From assembly GCA_963575645.1 (NCBI GenBank), contig OY754470.1:12718501-12782500 (forward strand): a DNA stretch of 64,000 nt, in the 5' to 3' direction. The position numbers and the translations under genes were made by a program. Shown in pieces: positions 11,188-23,004 of the stretch. The notes under the pieces are model-generated. The model worked only from the letters and a program-made list of their open reading frames with translations. It was not told the DNA's origin and ran no database searches. The stretch is from Xanthostigma xanthostigma (Eukaryota > Arthropoda > Insecta > Raphidioptera > Raphidiidae). The first letter of the stretch is position 1. Each line of letters opens with the position of its first letter.

Positions 11188-12293
11188 TAATATAATATAC
11201 TCCTTGTATACTTTATACTTATTTATTTTGATAAAAAGTTCTTTAATGAATTTGCTGTGCGGACGTGTTCTCATTTTCAAAATTTGTTTGTCCATTTTTA
11301 ACAGATCACACAGTATTCCTTTCAACAGATATAATATATGAATCGCGATTATCAAGTTTAAACCAAAAACTGGGGCTTACGCCCTGATCAATGCCACCCA
11401 CATTCACATGTTTACTATAGCTCGATAATCCCCATACAGTGGCTGTCAGAGGCTGGGACAAAAGGCTTGAATGACAAACTTACATATGGGTAAGTTTAAG
11501 ATATACCTTTCCACTCTATTATTGAATAAAGACCGTGTAATACATGATATACTAAATACAGTAGTGGGTACAGAAGGTATACGACTAAATAATTGTACCT
11601 TTTTGTTGTTGCAAAATACGACTATTGTAAAGTTTAATATATTTTTTTTACAATAAAGAAACGAATTAAAAAACGATTTGTTGTTAGCCATTTATAGGTC
11701 GGTGAATGGTTTCAAAATGCAACCAAAAATGGTACACCGGCATACAGCAATTTTAGTGGTAGCTTATATTGCTATAACATTTTTACTTTCAGGAGATTTT
11801 ATGAATAAAGAGAGTCTTCTAGTCTAATTCGGGATTTCGGCTATTTTAAACGGTCCATGATCCCTACCTTGCAAAAAAGCAAATTTTTTTGTCCGCCCGT
11901 CCGTCATTCGTTTAAATGTGTACAGGTCTAAATCAAATTTTAAACTTAGATTTTTGGAGATTTAGTAACGATAGTTTACTGATGAACGAAAATCGAACTT
12001 TTCTTAAAAACGTCTATACAACAATTTTGTTCTTATATAAAAAATCAATTGCCGTTTGTGACTTTACAATATGCCACTATTCATTTGTCTTTGAACAATC
12101 CAGAAAGAGTACTGATGAACAAATACCCGTAATCTATATATTCCTCGAGCCGTGAGACATCCATTTATTAATTTCCCAGAAATGTGGGAAAATTATTGTT
12201 ATGGCTCCGAAAATAGATATAATTTTTAACATATTTTAATGTTCCAAGGACATTACAGTGTTTTTACTATAGTTTTTACACTATTTTTGAAAA
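11188..12293. other. AT-rich spacer
   Basis: No gene or element boundary recognised on either strand. Confidence 0.4.
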
Positions 12294-13230
12294 AGATGTA
12301 TGTCCTATTATATGTGCGTGTGTGTGTATGTTAATAAAAAATGACCTCGTTCGGATCTCAATCGAAGAGTGTTAACGTGACTATAAACCAATTTTTAACT
12401 TCCCGCTATAAAAATCATTAATTTTTAAAATAATCAGGAAGTTATTGTTTTCACTCCGATTTTCGTCAGATCTCGACGTTTTGAGGTCCTAGGAAGTTAT
12501 TCTGACTATTTTGGCGATTATGTCCGTAGGGGTGTGTGTGTGGGTGTGTGTATGTAAATCTGTTATTACTTTTGAAAGGAGTGTCCGATTGAAACACGAT
12601 TTACGGCATCTGACGTGACTTTTGGAATGATTCGGCCCAATAGATTTTGAGAAATATCAAAAATAAAAGTTTCAAAAATTTTTAGAAAATTGTTTTTTTG
12701 GAATATTTTCTAAACTGGTAAGCTGATTACTTCCAAAATATAATCAGCTATTCTCCTCAAAAACCGCGTTTCTTGCCGTAAACTGCATCCGGTTCATTTG
12801 TTCACGAGATATCGCAAACGAAATTTTTTTAAGAAAGGGTTTTTTTTTAGCTTGAAGAGCTAAAAAATAACCATCTTGATATATTTTATGTATTTTTGAG
12901 CGTTTTTAACTCAAAGATAGTGGGAAGTTTCCGGGATGGACTGCAGGGTCAAATTTCTTTTTTTATCACGTGTTCTTCCGTTTTTCTTTTTAAAACTGTA
13001 AGAAAGTGAATTCACGAAATCTGGCGAATAAAAAAGGATATCGACCTCGTTAGGGTCTCAATCGAAAAGGTTACACGCGATTATGATCCTAAATAAATTT
13101 GATCACATGAAATCCTGCGATTTCGTCTTCGTTAGGATGCAAGTGTATTAACGTCGATATAATCCAAAGTAAAGTTTATCAAAATCGGTTCAGTCGTTTT
13201 TTTTTGCTTAAACAGAATGACTGCAAAAAA
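12294..13230. repeat. degenerate repeat region
   Basis: A GACCTCGTT..GG.TCTCAATCGAA block occurs at about 12344 and 13044, with a related block at 13125, and a GT microsatellite near 12530. It reads like decayed non-coding parts of a transposon; class unknown. Confidence 0.35.
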
Positions 13231-14203
13231 GTGAATTTTAGAATTTTTTGAAAACGATTTCTCGGATCTAATTGATTCTCGTGACAAAAGTAAATTATTT
13301 TTTTTAATGATTAATTTTCTGTTATAACTATAATATTCAATATTTATCAAACTGGGAAATTGGCCTTGCGAACCTTGTTTTTTTTCGAAGTATGCATTTT
13401 ATATATAAATAATGTAAACAAATTCGAAACTTTGTTCATTTACTCAAAATAATAAAAAAAAACGATATTTAGTAATAATTGCAATTCTGTATAAAAAAAT
13501 AACTAAAAATTGTGCATAAATTATAAAACATAAAATTATCTACTAGATTTTCTGTGTAACTATTATTAAAATTAACGGTGTATACGAGTTGATTTAATAA
13601 TAAGCCCGGGAAACACTGACAGTTGGTCATCATTAAAAAAATTTAATTACACATTGGTTAATGTACATTTTCAATTAACAAAAATTGACGGTGTCGTATT
13701 ACAGCCTTCCATTACGTAAATTTATATATTTAAAGACTGTCTCTGAACACTTAGTTCGTTGGAAGGGTTGATCTCATGGCTCGTGTCCAGTATTTGTCAT
13801 TATGACAGCGGTCACTATTGTTTTAAAAATGTATTATTTGTAAACGCATTAACTTTGACAATTTAGATTAATAGAGCATTAATTGTTGTTACGGGTTCTC
13901 TGCAAACACCAGCTGACCGGCACGTCATCATATTAAAGTATTTGAACAATAAAACAAATAATTACTATTCAAAACTATAATTGATGAATTAATATAACTA
14001 AATACCTACTATGAGTATATTTATATAAATAGTGAAGGTTTCACTATTTCTGCAGACATGCTTCAGATGTCAAATAAAAAAAAATAATTACTAAAAGTAT
14101 AAAATTTAATGTAAATTTTAATTCGTATTTCAAAATCAAATATTAATTTATCAAAGTCGAAAGGTTTCCTTAATAAAACATAAACAATAAATAAATTAAA
14201 CAA
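13231..14203. other. AT-rich spacer
   Basis: Nothing recognised. Confidence 0.4.
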
Positions 14204-14874
14204 AAAAAATTGGTTGTCTGTAAAGTCGGTTTACGGACGATAGTTTTACGTGATAACGTATTCCGTAATACATAACCTAAGCCTCCCAAAATTTGGTTTC
14301 AATCCGCTTATCCTTGGTGTCGGAATGATAAGAAATGTCAAAAGTGACGTTTGCAACTTACAAAGTATTATGTTCTAATAATAATTAGTTATTCCAATAC
14401 TTAACTTAGAAGGCCTTGCATTTCACAATATACTAATGTCAAAAAATTGAATTAAACATTAGAAATGCAGCCGTTTTAATGTTAAGACAAGACATACGTT
14501 TGCTTCTAATTTCCATGTACGGCAAACAAAGACAACCGACCGCGTCGCGCCATGCATTAGACAACATTGCATTTATACAGCTATTTTTCTATATAAATTT
14601 ATATAAAATATTTTTCTATATAAATTTGTATAAAAAACTGTTTAGGCAAATTCTGTTATACGAAATCTATGTAAAATGTTCTCCTCTTTCGTTTAAGACT
14701 GGTTTCAAACCGATCTGATTTAAATTAAGCGAGAAATTAGCAAAAAGCGTCAGGCGGAACGTTACGCGTTATGCGTTATGCGTTACGCGTTACACTTTTT
14801 CGTACATGCAGCCGGTGTTTTATCAATTTATAATATTGGTGATTCATCAATTTATAAGACGTTATCACGTCAAA
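14204..14874 (+). mobile_element. TTGG-family dispersed repeat, copy 3 (long interior)
   Basis: The left end TTGGTTGTCTGTAAAGTCGG at 14211 and the right end AGACGTTATCACGTC at 14859-14873 enclose about 500 bp that differs from the interiors of the other copies. A heptamer array (GCGTTAT/GCGTTAC) lies at 14765-14790. Confidence 0.6.
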
Positions 14875-14875
14875 A

Positions 14876-15298
14876 TTAAAAATGTGTTACGAGAACGCAT
14901 TACAGAAGTGAAACTTCTATGTGGACAAGTGGAAAAAAGAAAAGAAGTAAAGTGGACAAGTGGAGAAAAGATAAGAAGTCCAATGGATAAGTGGAAAAAA
15001 CAAAAGAAGTCCAGTGGACAAGTGGAAAAAAAGTAAGAGTAAGAAAAAAAGACTCAGAATTATTTTTTTTCATTTCACTCATAGTTTTACGTTCAGATAT
15101 TTCGTCTGTACAAGTTAATTAGAACGTGAAACTATGAGTTAAATGATAAAAATTAATTATGAATCTTTTCTTCTTATACTTTTTTCCATTGAACTTCTTA
15201 TTATTCCACTTGTCCACTTTACTTCTTTTCTTTTTTCCACTTGTCCACTTAGAAATTGCACTTCTGTAATGCGTTCTAGTAACACATTTTTAATTTTT
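14876..15298. mobile_element. foldback element with purine-rich tandem arms
   Basis: Outer arms AAAATGTGTTACGAGAACGC and its near complement at the right end. Inner arms consist of repeated GTGGACAAGTGGAAAAAAG units, about four on the left and two complete ones on the right (CTTTTTTCCACTTGTCCAC). It abuts the end of TTGG copy 3. Confidence 0.6.
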
Positions 15299-15450
15299 TT
15301 CGCAGGTTTACTGCAAATAATAAATAACTTCATGGGTTGATAAATTATTCGTATATTTTTTTTACATAATTTCTTTTATATATATACCTAATAGGATTAT
15401 TAAACAAAAAATAATCGTATGATTTACAACTCTAAAAACAACAAATCGTT

Positions 15451-15502
15451 GCGCGCACCTGACGGTAATCGAACCCGGACCAGCCGCGTGAGCTACAGAT
15501 GC
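15451..15502 (-). pseudogene. tRNA-like sequence lacking the anticodon arm
   Basis: Minus strand: GCATCTG pairs with CAGGTGC as a 7 bp acceptor-like stem. Between them are box-A-like TAGCTCACGCGG and box-B-like GGTTCGATTACC, only about 10 nt apart. The D-arm 3' side and whole anticodon arm are missing. Probably a deleted tRNA or SINE head. Confidence 0.4.
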
Positions 15503-15519
15503 TTGCTGAGAATTGCTGT

Positions 15520-16445
15520 TTATATAGTATTATACTGCTAGTACAATTTCGTGACACAAATTTCGTTACATAGGGAAACGGGTTTACCACCGTTTTTAAA
15601 GAAGTTTTCACTTTAAAGTAAAATGTACGCGGACAACGTCTTACACAAAAGTATAAGACCAGCTTCCAAAACAAAATGACGAAATACTACTAATTTTTGT
15701 CGTAAGATTTAATGAAACGTAATTTGATTTGATATATATTTAGTATATTTATTCGTTTGTCCGTTGAGAACCCTTGGTGCGCGAGTTTCACTCGCACTTG
15801 ACGGGCTTTTCTCATTGAACAACTCAACTTGTTTGACGTATAGTTAAGGATGCTGTTAAAACAATTTTAAACTGTTATGAGGGGCCAACTGAGTATCTAT
15901 TAATGTTAAAAGATGAAATCACAACAGAATAAAATCCAGTTACCGACTGCATATAGTAGATAATTATATATGATTTGTTTATTTTGAAATGAGGGCCATA
16001 TAATAGAGCTAGGCACCCCATTCTAACATATTTAAATGTCTATCTACCCTCAATTACGTCTGTTTATATATTATCTGCAATGCCTGTGTCGTGAACATTC
16101 TAAAATTTACTTTCATTAAGTAGTAAGTAGTAAGTATGTATTTAATTCGATATCTTTAATTCTTTGCTCAATAAGTCAAGGCTTTTTTATATGCTTTTCT
16201 CATTTTTGAGTGTCATAAGTCCGTACTTTTAAACGATTATGGCGTGAGCACCTATTCGATATTTGCATATGATAAAAATTATCTCTACCGAGCATTGTTT
16301 ATTTACTCAATGTGCATTGAGCGAAGGCAAAAAGAGCGTAAAAATATATCTGTGTTAATTTCGAAGATTGGATTGGTTGATGTACGTTGCGGCCAATCTG
16401 AACAAAACGTTGAAGTAATATAGACGTAGTCAAAAGATGGGTATT
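15520..16445. other. AT-rich spacer
   Basis: Nothing recognised. Confidence 0.4.
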
Positions 16446-17175
16446 AATTTTAATAACAAGAAAAATCGCAGGATTGTAGACAAAAATATTATATTTATTT
16501 AGTGTACGACGTACCGTATATAGATTTAGACTTTTTCAAGTACGTACGGAAAATTCAAAACAGTACATAATTATGAAAGTCAATATTACTTACTTACCAT
16601 AACAATTATCATAAGTTAAGATATATAAGACAAAAAACATGGCAACAAGTTTAAGTTGACTATAAAAATTTTTAACGATAACTGATATTGCTTTTCTCTC
16701 AATTTGACTATTAATCTAATAGGTATTTAAACTTCATTGAATAGAAATTTAATTTCAGTGTCGAAATGATGAGATGACAACGCCGTTTTATTATCACTGA
16801 ATAAATTTATGTTTCTACAGTCTATTCTGTGTTAGTATATTTTATTTTTTAATAACTGTTTTGTTTGCCCCACATAGCACTTACTACATTCACAAGATAG
16901 TTTATAAATAATATTAGATTGACGTAAAATAGGTGTTTTATCTTTAGGTCTTGTGAATAACTTGTTTAATATATTTAAGTTATAAAACACGAACTTGATA
17001 TTTGTGTTAGAAAATAATCTGTTGATCTTATAGGACAAGTTCTTAACAAATGGAAATCAAACACACATCTTGGTAGACTTGAAAAAATCTAAATCTATAG
17101 ACGAAACGTCGTACACTAAATAAATCTAATATTTTTGTCCACAATCCTGCGATTTTTCTTATTATTGTCACGATG
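16446..17175 (-). mobile_element. degenerate Penelope-like element with inverted terminal repeats
   Basis: The coding remnant on the minus strand is flanked by about 95 bp inverted repeats: 16452-16545 and 17068-17160 both carry TCGCAGGATTG, a TATTTAGTGTACGACG block, and a TCTATA/TATAGA hairpin before GAAACG. In element orientation the 5' end is thus an inverted copy of its own 3' end, as in the smaller palindromes. The outer terminus GGACACGATATCTAATATA is at 17172-17193. Confidence 0.7.
16832..17038 (-). pseudogene. Penelope-like element C-terminal part with GIY-YIG endonuclease remnant
   Basis: The frame reads ...KDKTPILRQSNIIYKLSC then ECSKCYVGQTKQLLKNKIY. IIYKLSC..C..CYVGQT is the GIY-YIG signature region with its preceding zinc-like cysteines as found at the C-terminus of Penelope reverse transcriptases. 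The sequence LSYKINRLFSNTNI upstream is also typical of these proteins. After the stop, another frame (down to about 16740) continues with DNKTALSSHHFDTEIKF, matching the later part of the domain, so a frameshift broke it. The reverse transcriptase core is absent. In live elements the nuclease nicks target DNA for priming. Confidence 0.75.
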
Positions 17176-17360
17176 GACACGATATCTAATATACTCGTAC
17201 ATTAATTTGTATGTCTGTCTGTCTGTTCGGTTCTGAAACGTTCCTATACCATTCATCTGATTACGATGAAACTTTAGTGAGTTTCGGTGGGCGCGTCCGT
17301 GTATCTTTCTGACACTCCCCTCCTCCCCAAAGAAAAAAGTCAAAGTGTATATGTTACGGC

Positions 17361-17884
17361 TAATACGAGAAACTAGTTTATTCGCGAATTAACCGGCGTC
17401 AAGGATAAATGCCGAATATGTCTTTGTTTCTCGCTTTTTCGCCTATTATCAAGTGCAAGCAGGTTAAAACGCGAATTATCCAAAAGCAACCGTATAAAAC
17501 GTTTATTGTCATTAGTTTTGATTCCTAAGTAGGTATTCTTATTTTTATGATAAATCTATTTGTTTTTTATTTATCAGTGTTGTTTTATTTTATTTGGAGA
17601 ACATTTGTTATTTTGTATTATTTTTATAAAAATTACAGCTCACTACTTATACGCACGTCTATGAACTTGAGGTTAATTGCTTACTTAACATATTATCCGG
17701 CTAATTCGCGAAAGAGCCAAGAGCTATCGGATATAACCGATCATATTGTCTAATTCGCGTTTTAATCGAATAATTTGCGAAAATTGTTAAATCATATTTC
17801 TTTCTTTGGTAATAACCGGCTGTAAGTATTGGTTAATTCGGGTATTAGCCGGTTAATTCGCGAATAAACTAGTTTCTAGTATTA
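17361..17884. mobile_element. TIR element (CTAGTTTATTCGCGAATTAA ends)
   Basis: Ends TAATACGAGAAACTAG and CTAGTTTCTAGTATTA are inverted with one mismatch, continuing through TTTATTCGCGAATTAACCGG. About 37 bp of terminal inverted repeat, 524 bp total, with further TTAATTCG-type motifs inside. A 68-codon open frame inside has no family resemblance. Confidence 0.65.
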
Positions 17885-18389
17885 ACCTAACATATATACA
17901 AGGTGTTTAAAAAGGTTCCATTATTGTTGTCGTTTCCGATCAGGGCTACACTGCCTAAAGTTACATCGCTGCAGTTGTCGTTCGGGGCGCAGCCCCGGGA
18001 GGCAAGATTGTAATATGGTAGAGCCGAAGGCTCTCTATACTGTTGTCAATGCCGTGTTTCATCTCAATCGCGTAAGATAATATATTAATAAATATGTGTT
18101 TGGTTTTTTTTTTTTGGAGAATGACTTTTGGCGGATCCGGCGCTGCATGCACAGTTGTCATTTTATGTGGGCACATTGTATCCGGCGGCCAGTGCATGTG
18201 TATTTTTCAATGAAAATTTAACGCCAATATAAATTGAAACGCATCAGTGGTTAGAAACACGGTGCATAAAATGTGCATAGGGGAAAGTAGGGACAAAATA
18301 GATAGTCGAAATGTTGGTATACATGTATCAGTATCATTTCTATTATTTTGCAACACGAGAGAAATTAAATTTGAAACACAAAACATAAT

Positions 18390-18573
18390 TAAAAATTATA
18401 GAATAGTTACTTCTTACCACAACAGTTTTATTAGCGGATGTACATTTCGGGAGCTATGCTCTCATCTTCAGCAAACACTAAACTTAGTTATAATAAAACT
18501 GTTGTTATAAGAAGTAACTATTCTATAATTTTTATTTTTGTTTCAATCACAGTGCAGCTCTTAATATTTGTAT
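18390..18573. mobile_element. Penelope-like palindromic insertion E
   Basis: Arms AAAAATTATAGAATAGTTAC (left) and its complement (right) flank a centre that on the minus strand reads CTGAAGATGAGAGCATAGC then TCCCGAAATG. Bounded by the 12 bp direct repeat ACAAAACATAAT (18378-18389 and 18574-18585). The unpaired tail is on the right here. Confidence 0.75.
18441..18472 (-). ncRNA. hammerhead-ribozyme-like core
   Basis: Minus strand: CTGAAGA, then a short GAGC/GCTC stem with an ATA loop, then CCGAAATG. The box order fits CUGANGA - stem II - GAAA. Stems I and III and a cleavage site were not verified. Confidence 0.35.
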
Positions 18574-19035
18574 ACAAAACATAATAATATATCAACCCAA
18601 GTTCCAGATAAAAATCATTAGCTCAATAAGTTGTTTGATAGTGCTGAGCGCAACCGAGTTAATTTAATGTTTATTTCAGCCGATTAGATAAAAAACGGCA
18701 CACAAAATTGAAGACATATAATCGAAGCCTATTCACCCTGTTAAAAAAAGAAACAAAAACTTAATTCCTGTTTTTCCTGCGGATTTTTGCGTATTTTCTA
18801 TATACCTATGAGTTGATTGGAATTGTTGTCTATTTACATCAGCATCCAGCATCATTCAAACATAACTGAGCCGATTTTGATGAAAATTAAGTGTCCAAAG
18901 ATCGTGCATTAATTTTAGCACAGTGCTTACTAACAACTCTCGAGTTTATATTTCCAGAATATTTTCTTAGACCCCACTACTGTCGATTCGGAAATCACCA
19001 ATAAACCACCAACGCTCCTTCGAAGCTGAACTAAT

Positions 19036-19103
19036 AAAATGTTTTTAATCACAAGTATGAATTGAGCTAATGCTCAATTTATACTTGTGATTAAAAACAT
19101 TTT
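19036..19103. repeat. 68 bp palindrome
   Basis: AAAATGTTTTTAATCACAAG pairs with its complement at the right, meeting at GAGC-TAAT-GCTC, with one mismatch. It lies 2 bp from the next palindrome. Confidence 0.75.
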
Positions 19104-19105
19104 AA

Positions 19106-19184
19106 ATATCCTCTCCGTAGGTAAATATCAGTCAGTCAATAGTAATACTATTGACTGACTGATATTTACCTACGAAGAGGATAT
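19106..19184. repeat. 79 bp palindrome
   Basis: 39 bp arms (ATATCCTCTCCGTAGGTAAA and complement) around a single central base, with one mismatch. Unrelated in sequence to the palindrome just before it. Confidence 0.75.
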
Positions 19185-19291
19185 TGATTTGAAAACCCAT
19201 TAATCACTAAAAAAAAATTTACCACTAAGGTCAAATCACTAAGATGGCAACACTGCTCGGGTTAAGACAATGTTTCTATCGAATTCGATGT

Positions 19292-20119
19292 TGAGGCCAC
19301 TACACAAGAGGCTGCTTTTTCCGCTGGAATCACTGCTGGCGCGCTGGCTGCAGCGAAGATGGAAATGACGTCACTGCGTGGTCACACGACGGATTTCAAA
19401 ATAAGAACCGAGGCTACTTTTTGTGCTTGTTTTAAGCAAGACCCAATCAGAAAACAACATCTTGCCACATAGGCGACATGGGCAAACGCCCACAAACAAA
19501 CACGGCATCATATAGCGTGTGTCCTGTTCAGTGACAATAAGCAATAAACTTTTGTTGACATTCGAACCATTACTGCGCGCGCATCAATCTTATAATAAAA
19601 AAAAAAATCTTATACAATAAAAGATGTAAACTTGCGATCTATGAACTATTTGGTTATTCCTGACCACAAGACGTTTAAGTTTCGGTGTAGTTTCTCTTAT
19701 TTAGCACCATCTTTGTATAATGGCCTACCCAATGCAGTCAAAAAATTGGGTATTCATTCATTTAAAGTAAAAGTAAAAAACCTCTATAAATAAAATTGTA
19801 TAATCTAAATTATGTGCTAGAATATATTTTTCAATTATCACAAGTTATTGTTATTATTATTACTATTATTTTTATTTCTCACATTTTTGTATTCTTTTTG
19901 TTTTGGTTTGGATTGTAAACCAGCTTTAAGCTGAATTCACGCCTTTTGATAATACTCTGTTTTTTTTTCATCTACAATGCAAGCTTCAATACATGCATCG
20001 TGTGAAGCGAACACATAAAAGCAATAACAAAAACCAGCGCCACAGCACGCTTGAAATATAGCAGCCAAATCTAGCAAGGAATCTAGCGGCAAAACCAGCC
20101 TCCTGTGCGGCAACCTTAA
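19292..20119. mobile_element. CACACGAGGCT-type MITE, copy 1, split by a LINE fragment
   Basis: Ends GAGGCCACTACACAAGAGGC and GCCTCCTGTGCGGCAACCTT, and internal blocks CTGGCGCGC, GAAATGACGTCACTGCG, AAACGCCCACAAAC and GTGAAGCGAACACATAA match the other three copies in this window. About 390 bp of LINE sequence interrupts it. Confidence 0.65.
19592..19980 (+). mobile_element. 5'-truncated LINE fragment
   Basis: In frame from about 19605 to the stop at 19791-19793 it encodes ...FKFRCSFSYLAPSLYNGLP then NAVKKLGIHSFKVKVKNLYK. This resembles the extreme C-terminus of jockey/CR1-type LINE reverse transcriptases (SY.AP.LYN.LP..VK). An AT-rich 3' UTR follows. It sits inside a MITE copy whose sequence resumes on both sides. 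Confidence 0.6.
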
Positions 20120-21245
20120 AGCCAGTCAAGATAATTTCGTACGCAATCTCTGAGTTGAATTGGTGTACCTACCCGCGCTGACTAAACCGCATCTGGATCG
20201 ATTGAACCGTTTTCGAAATAATTGACAACATTTCAGTGCATACACAAACAAACAAAACGCACAAGCAAACAATCTATCACCCTATAAACGCATATACCTT
20301 CTTCGTTCCGCCGTGGGTAAATAAAGTAATATTGAGAAAGTCGCTCTTGATTGTTTCACAAAAATCTACCCGACGAAAGCCGGTTCGGAAAATTTGTTTT
20401 AATGCTATTTATAGAACGAACTATGACATTACCCTAAATGTGACAATTTTACTCAATCTAGTATGCACAAATGCAGTGAACATAAAATAGTAAATAATTA
20501 GCGCGGTAACCAAATTTTAAAATTGCATTCTCACATGAATGGATTTAGCTTGTGTTCGCATTTCATCTACAGCACACAGGGACGGATTTACTGCAATTGC
20601 TTTTAAACGGTTGTTTTAAATTATTGTACTAAATTTTAATATTTAAGGAGGTTGGGTAGGTACTTTAGTGGGGTACGCGCGGTGCGGAGAAAACTCTATG
20701 CTTATACAGTGACATCCTAATTTTATATATGGTGTCTGCAATAATATACTTAGATTCGTTAGATTTGTTTAGAGATGATATACATTTCAACTTGTGAGAA
20801 TATTGGCAACATTGCATTTTCATTCTCACTTACACTTAGTGTACTATTGAACAGTGCAAAAGAGAAACACTTCCACCTACAGGCTTTTATCCTTATCCTC
20901 AAGAGAACACAAGCGGAGAAGATCCAGAGCGGTTGCCATTTACTTATTGAGAATTTATGTAAAACTCACTAAATCGGGATCTTTGTATTTTATTTAATTA
21001 GATTCTCATTACCAGCCCAGGGAAAAGTTCAAGTTTTTTTTTTATTAACTTTGTAAATACATTTTCCAAAGCATAGTTATTTTTGAAATTTATCCTATCA
21101 TGACTTATATTTGGTTCTATGATTTTCTGTTGTTTTATGTTACTGTTTTATTGACTGCCATTTGATTGTATGTAGGTATTAAAATATATATTTTGTTTTT
21201 TATCTTTTCGACAATGAGTGTCCATAATGTTCAAAATTTGACATA
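20120..21245. other. spacer without recognised gene
   Basis: Some short open frames, none with family resemblance. Confidence 0.35.
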
Positions 21246-21246
21246 A

Positions 21247-21594
21247 TATGATGAATATATCATGATATCTGCTAGAACTGTTGACGAATTATACGATTGT
21301 TAGGAGAGAGCTGTACATCAATTTTCACACTGGTGTCAAATGAACCAATTAATTGTGAATCTTGACAAAACAAACTTTATAATTTTTGACAGGCCTATTT
21401 ATGTTAACTTACAATTTCGAAATATGCAAATTAACAAAGTTAATACATCTAAATTCTTGGATATTTTGGTTGACAGTGATCTGAAATGGTTCAGTCAAGT
21501 AAATGCGGTGTGCAGAAAATGCAATTTGACTTACTATTACATGTTTGTTTATAATAATAGATCTTTATATATTCCGACTTGGTGGTTATTTTGA
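21247..21594 (+). pseudogene. LINE reverse transcriptase fragment
   Basis: Reads YDEYIMISARTVDELYDC, an in-frame TAG, then ERAVHQFSHWCQMNQLIVN and LDKTNFIIF. This is the segment after the catalytic YADD box (here decayed to YDEY) with the LINE hallmark WC..N.L..N..KT..I.F. The later VSK/FLDILVDSDLKW also fits. Upstream domains and the 3' end are missing. Confidence 0.7.
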
Positions 21595-21599
21595 TAAAC

Positions 21600-22097
21600 A
21601 GTTGACATTTTTTACGTAGAATTCAGCATAAATACGGTTCTGACGACTGCACTGGACTTAATTAAAACACCAGCGGTATTGCTCTATAACGACATTACGC
21701 TCTGCTTAATTCGTTACCAATTAAAACAGCTACTGTTAAACTCAACTATCGATATTGTATATTTTCAATCATATTATTGATTCAGAGACATAATAATAAT
21801 ATTATAAGTATTATTTCACCGCCTGTTCATGCAACATAATTATGACGTCACTAATTAGGTCATATAATGCATAAAAAATTTAATGCTGGCAATATATATA
21901 AGAAATTGAGAATCCAAGTATTGATAATATGATGTTATCAAAGTCAAACTCAAGTTTTCAAGCTATATTTATTTTCAAAATGTATTTATTTATTTTCAAT
22001 TAATTATATTTTATAAACAAATAGAATGAAACTGAACCAAATGTAGGCATAGGAAGTTAAAATACTTCGTAACACAGGTATTTAGGAGCCACGGTTC
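21600..22097. other. AT-rich spacer
   Basis: Nothing recognised. Confidence 0.4.
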
Positions 22098-22105
22098 GTT
22101 TAGAC

Positions 22106-22817
22106 CAGTGGTTCTTAACCTTTTAGTGTGAGGGACCATTTGAATAAAATTTTGCCTTGCCACGAACTACCAACTGTTTAGCGGTGATGTAAATTATTAT
22201 AAGGTTGTATTCCGCCCGTTTTGTTAACAATGCACTTTGAAAACATACAAATTGGTTTTCGAAAGCTCAGAGAAATTTCCGGATTGCAAATTTTTACTTT
22301 TCGCTGCTTGGAAGTGATGCGGCTGTTCTAGATCCCCCGCCCCCGTATAGAAGAAATATATATATATCTTTATTTAAAATTCCAATGGAATGTTATAGCG
22401 TCAAGTAGGTACATTAAAATTACACAAAGGAAATTTGAATAAAAAGATTTATAGTTAACTGAGTATAAACAACATGATTGCAATCTTTTATCTCTTTTAT
22501 CAATCTTGTATCTACGCAACTGCTGGGATAATTATAGTAAATCGTGATTAAAAACATACCTGTAGCAGATTCATCAAACTCACATGACATGGTTTGGTAT
22601 ATTATTACAGTACCCGCAAAGCAGATTTAACGGGTGACCTAACAAACGAATTTAGTTGTTAAACTTGAAAATTCTGAATTAGTATAATCACTTACAAACA
22701 CGAACTTAGTTGGAGTGAAACAAATGCGTACGGAACGAACCGAGTGAAACACTCGTCATTTATTTAATAATTTCAATGATTGTTATGCTCTCAGGAACCA
22801 CCGGTTAAGAACCACTG
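22106..22817. mobile_element. hAT-type MITE (CAGTGGTTCTTAACC ends)
   Basis: CAGTGGTTCTTAACC and its complement GGTTAAGAACCACTG bound 712 bp. The 8 bp direct repeat GTTTAGAC/GTTTAGAT (22098-22105, 22818-22825) has one mismatch. Ends and 8 bp duplication are of the hAT superfamily. No transposase. Confidence 0.8.
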
Positions 22818-22833
22818 GTTTAGATTTTAGATC

Positions 22834-23004
22834 TTTCACCTATGTGTGTACTGTGGTGCTGCCGATACGCCAGAGCACACGTTCTACGTCTGTGGAAGAT
22901 GGGAAATATACCGAAACGAAATGAACGCGAAAATCGGTTTCGTACTGGAAGTTGAAAACACGGTAGATATAATAATCAAATACGCGACCATTGGAATATT
23001 ATAA
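22834..23004 (+). pseudogene. R1-like LINE reverse transcriptase C-terminus
   Basis: 56 codons to a TAA: FHLCVYCGAADTPEHTFYVC then GRWEIYRNEMNAKIGF. The C..CG...DTPEHT...C..W...R pattern is the CCHC zinc knuckle at the end of R1/I-clade LINE reverse transcriptases. Upstream it is cut by the hAT MITE, only 16 bp away. A 3' UTR-like stretch follows. Confidence 0.7.
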
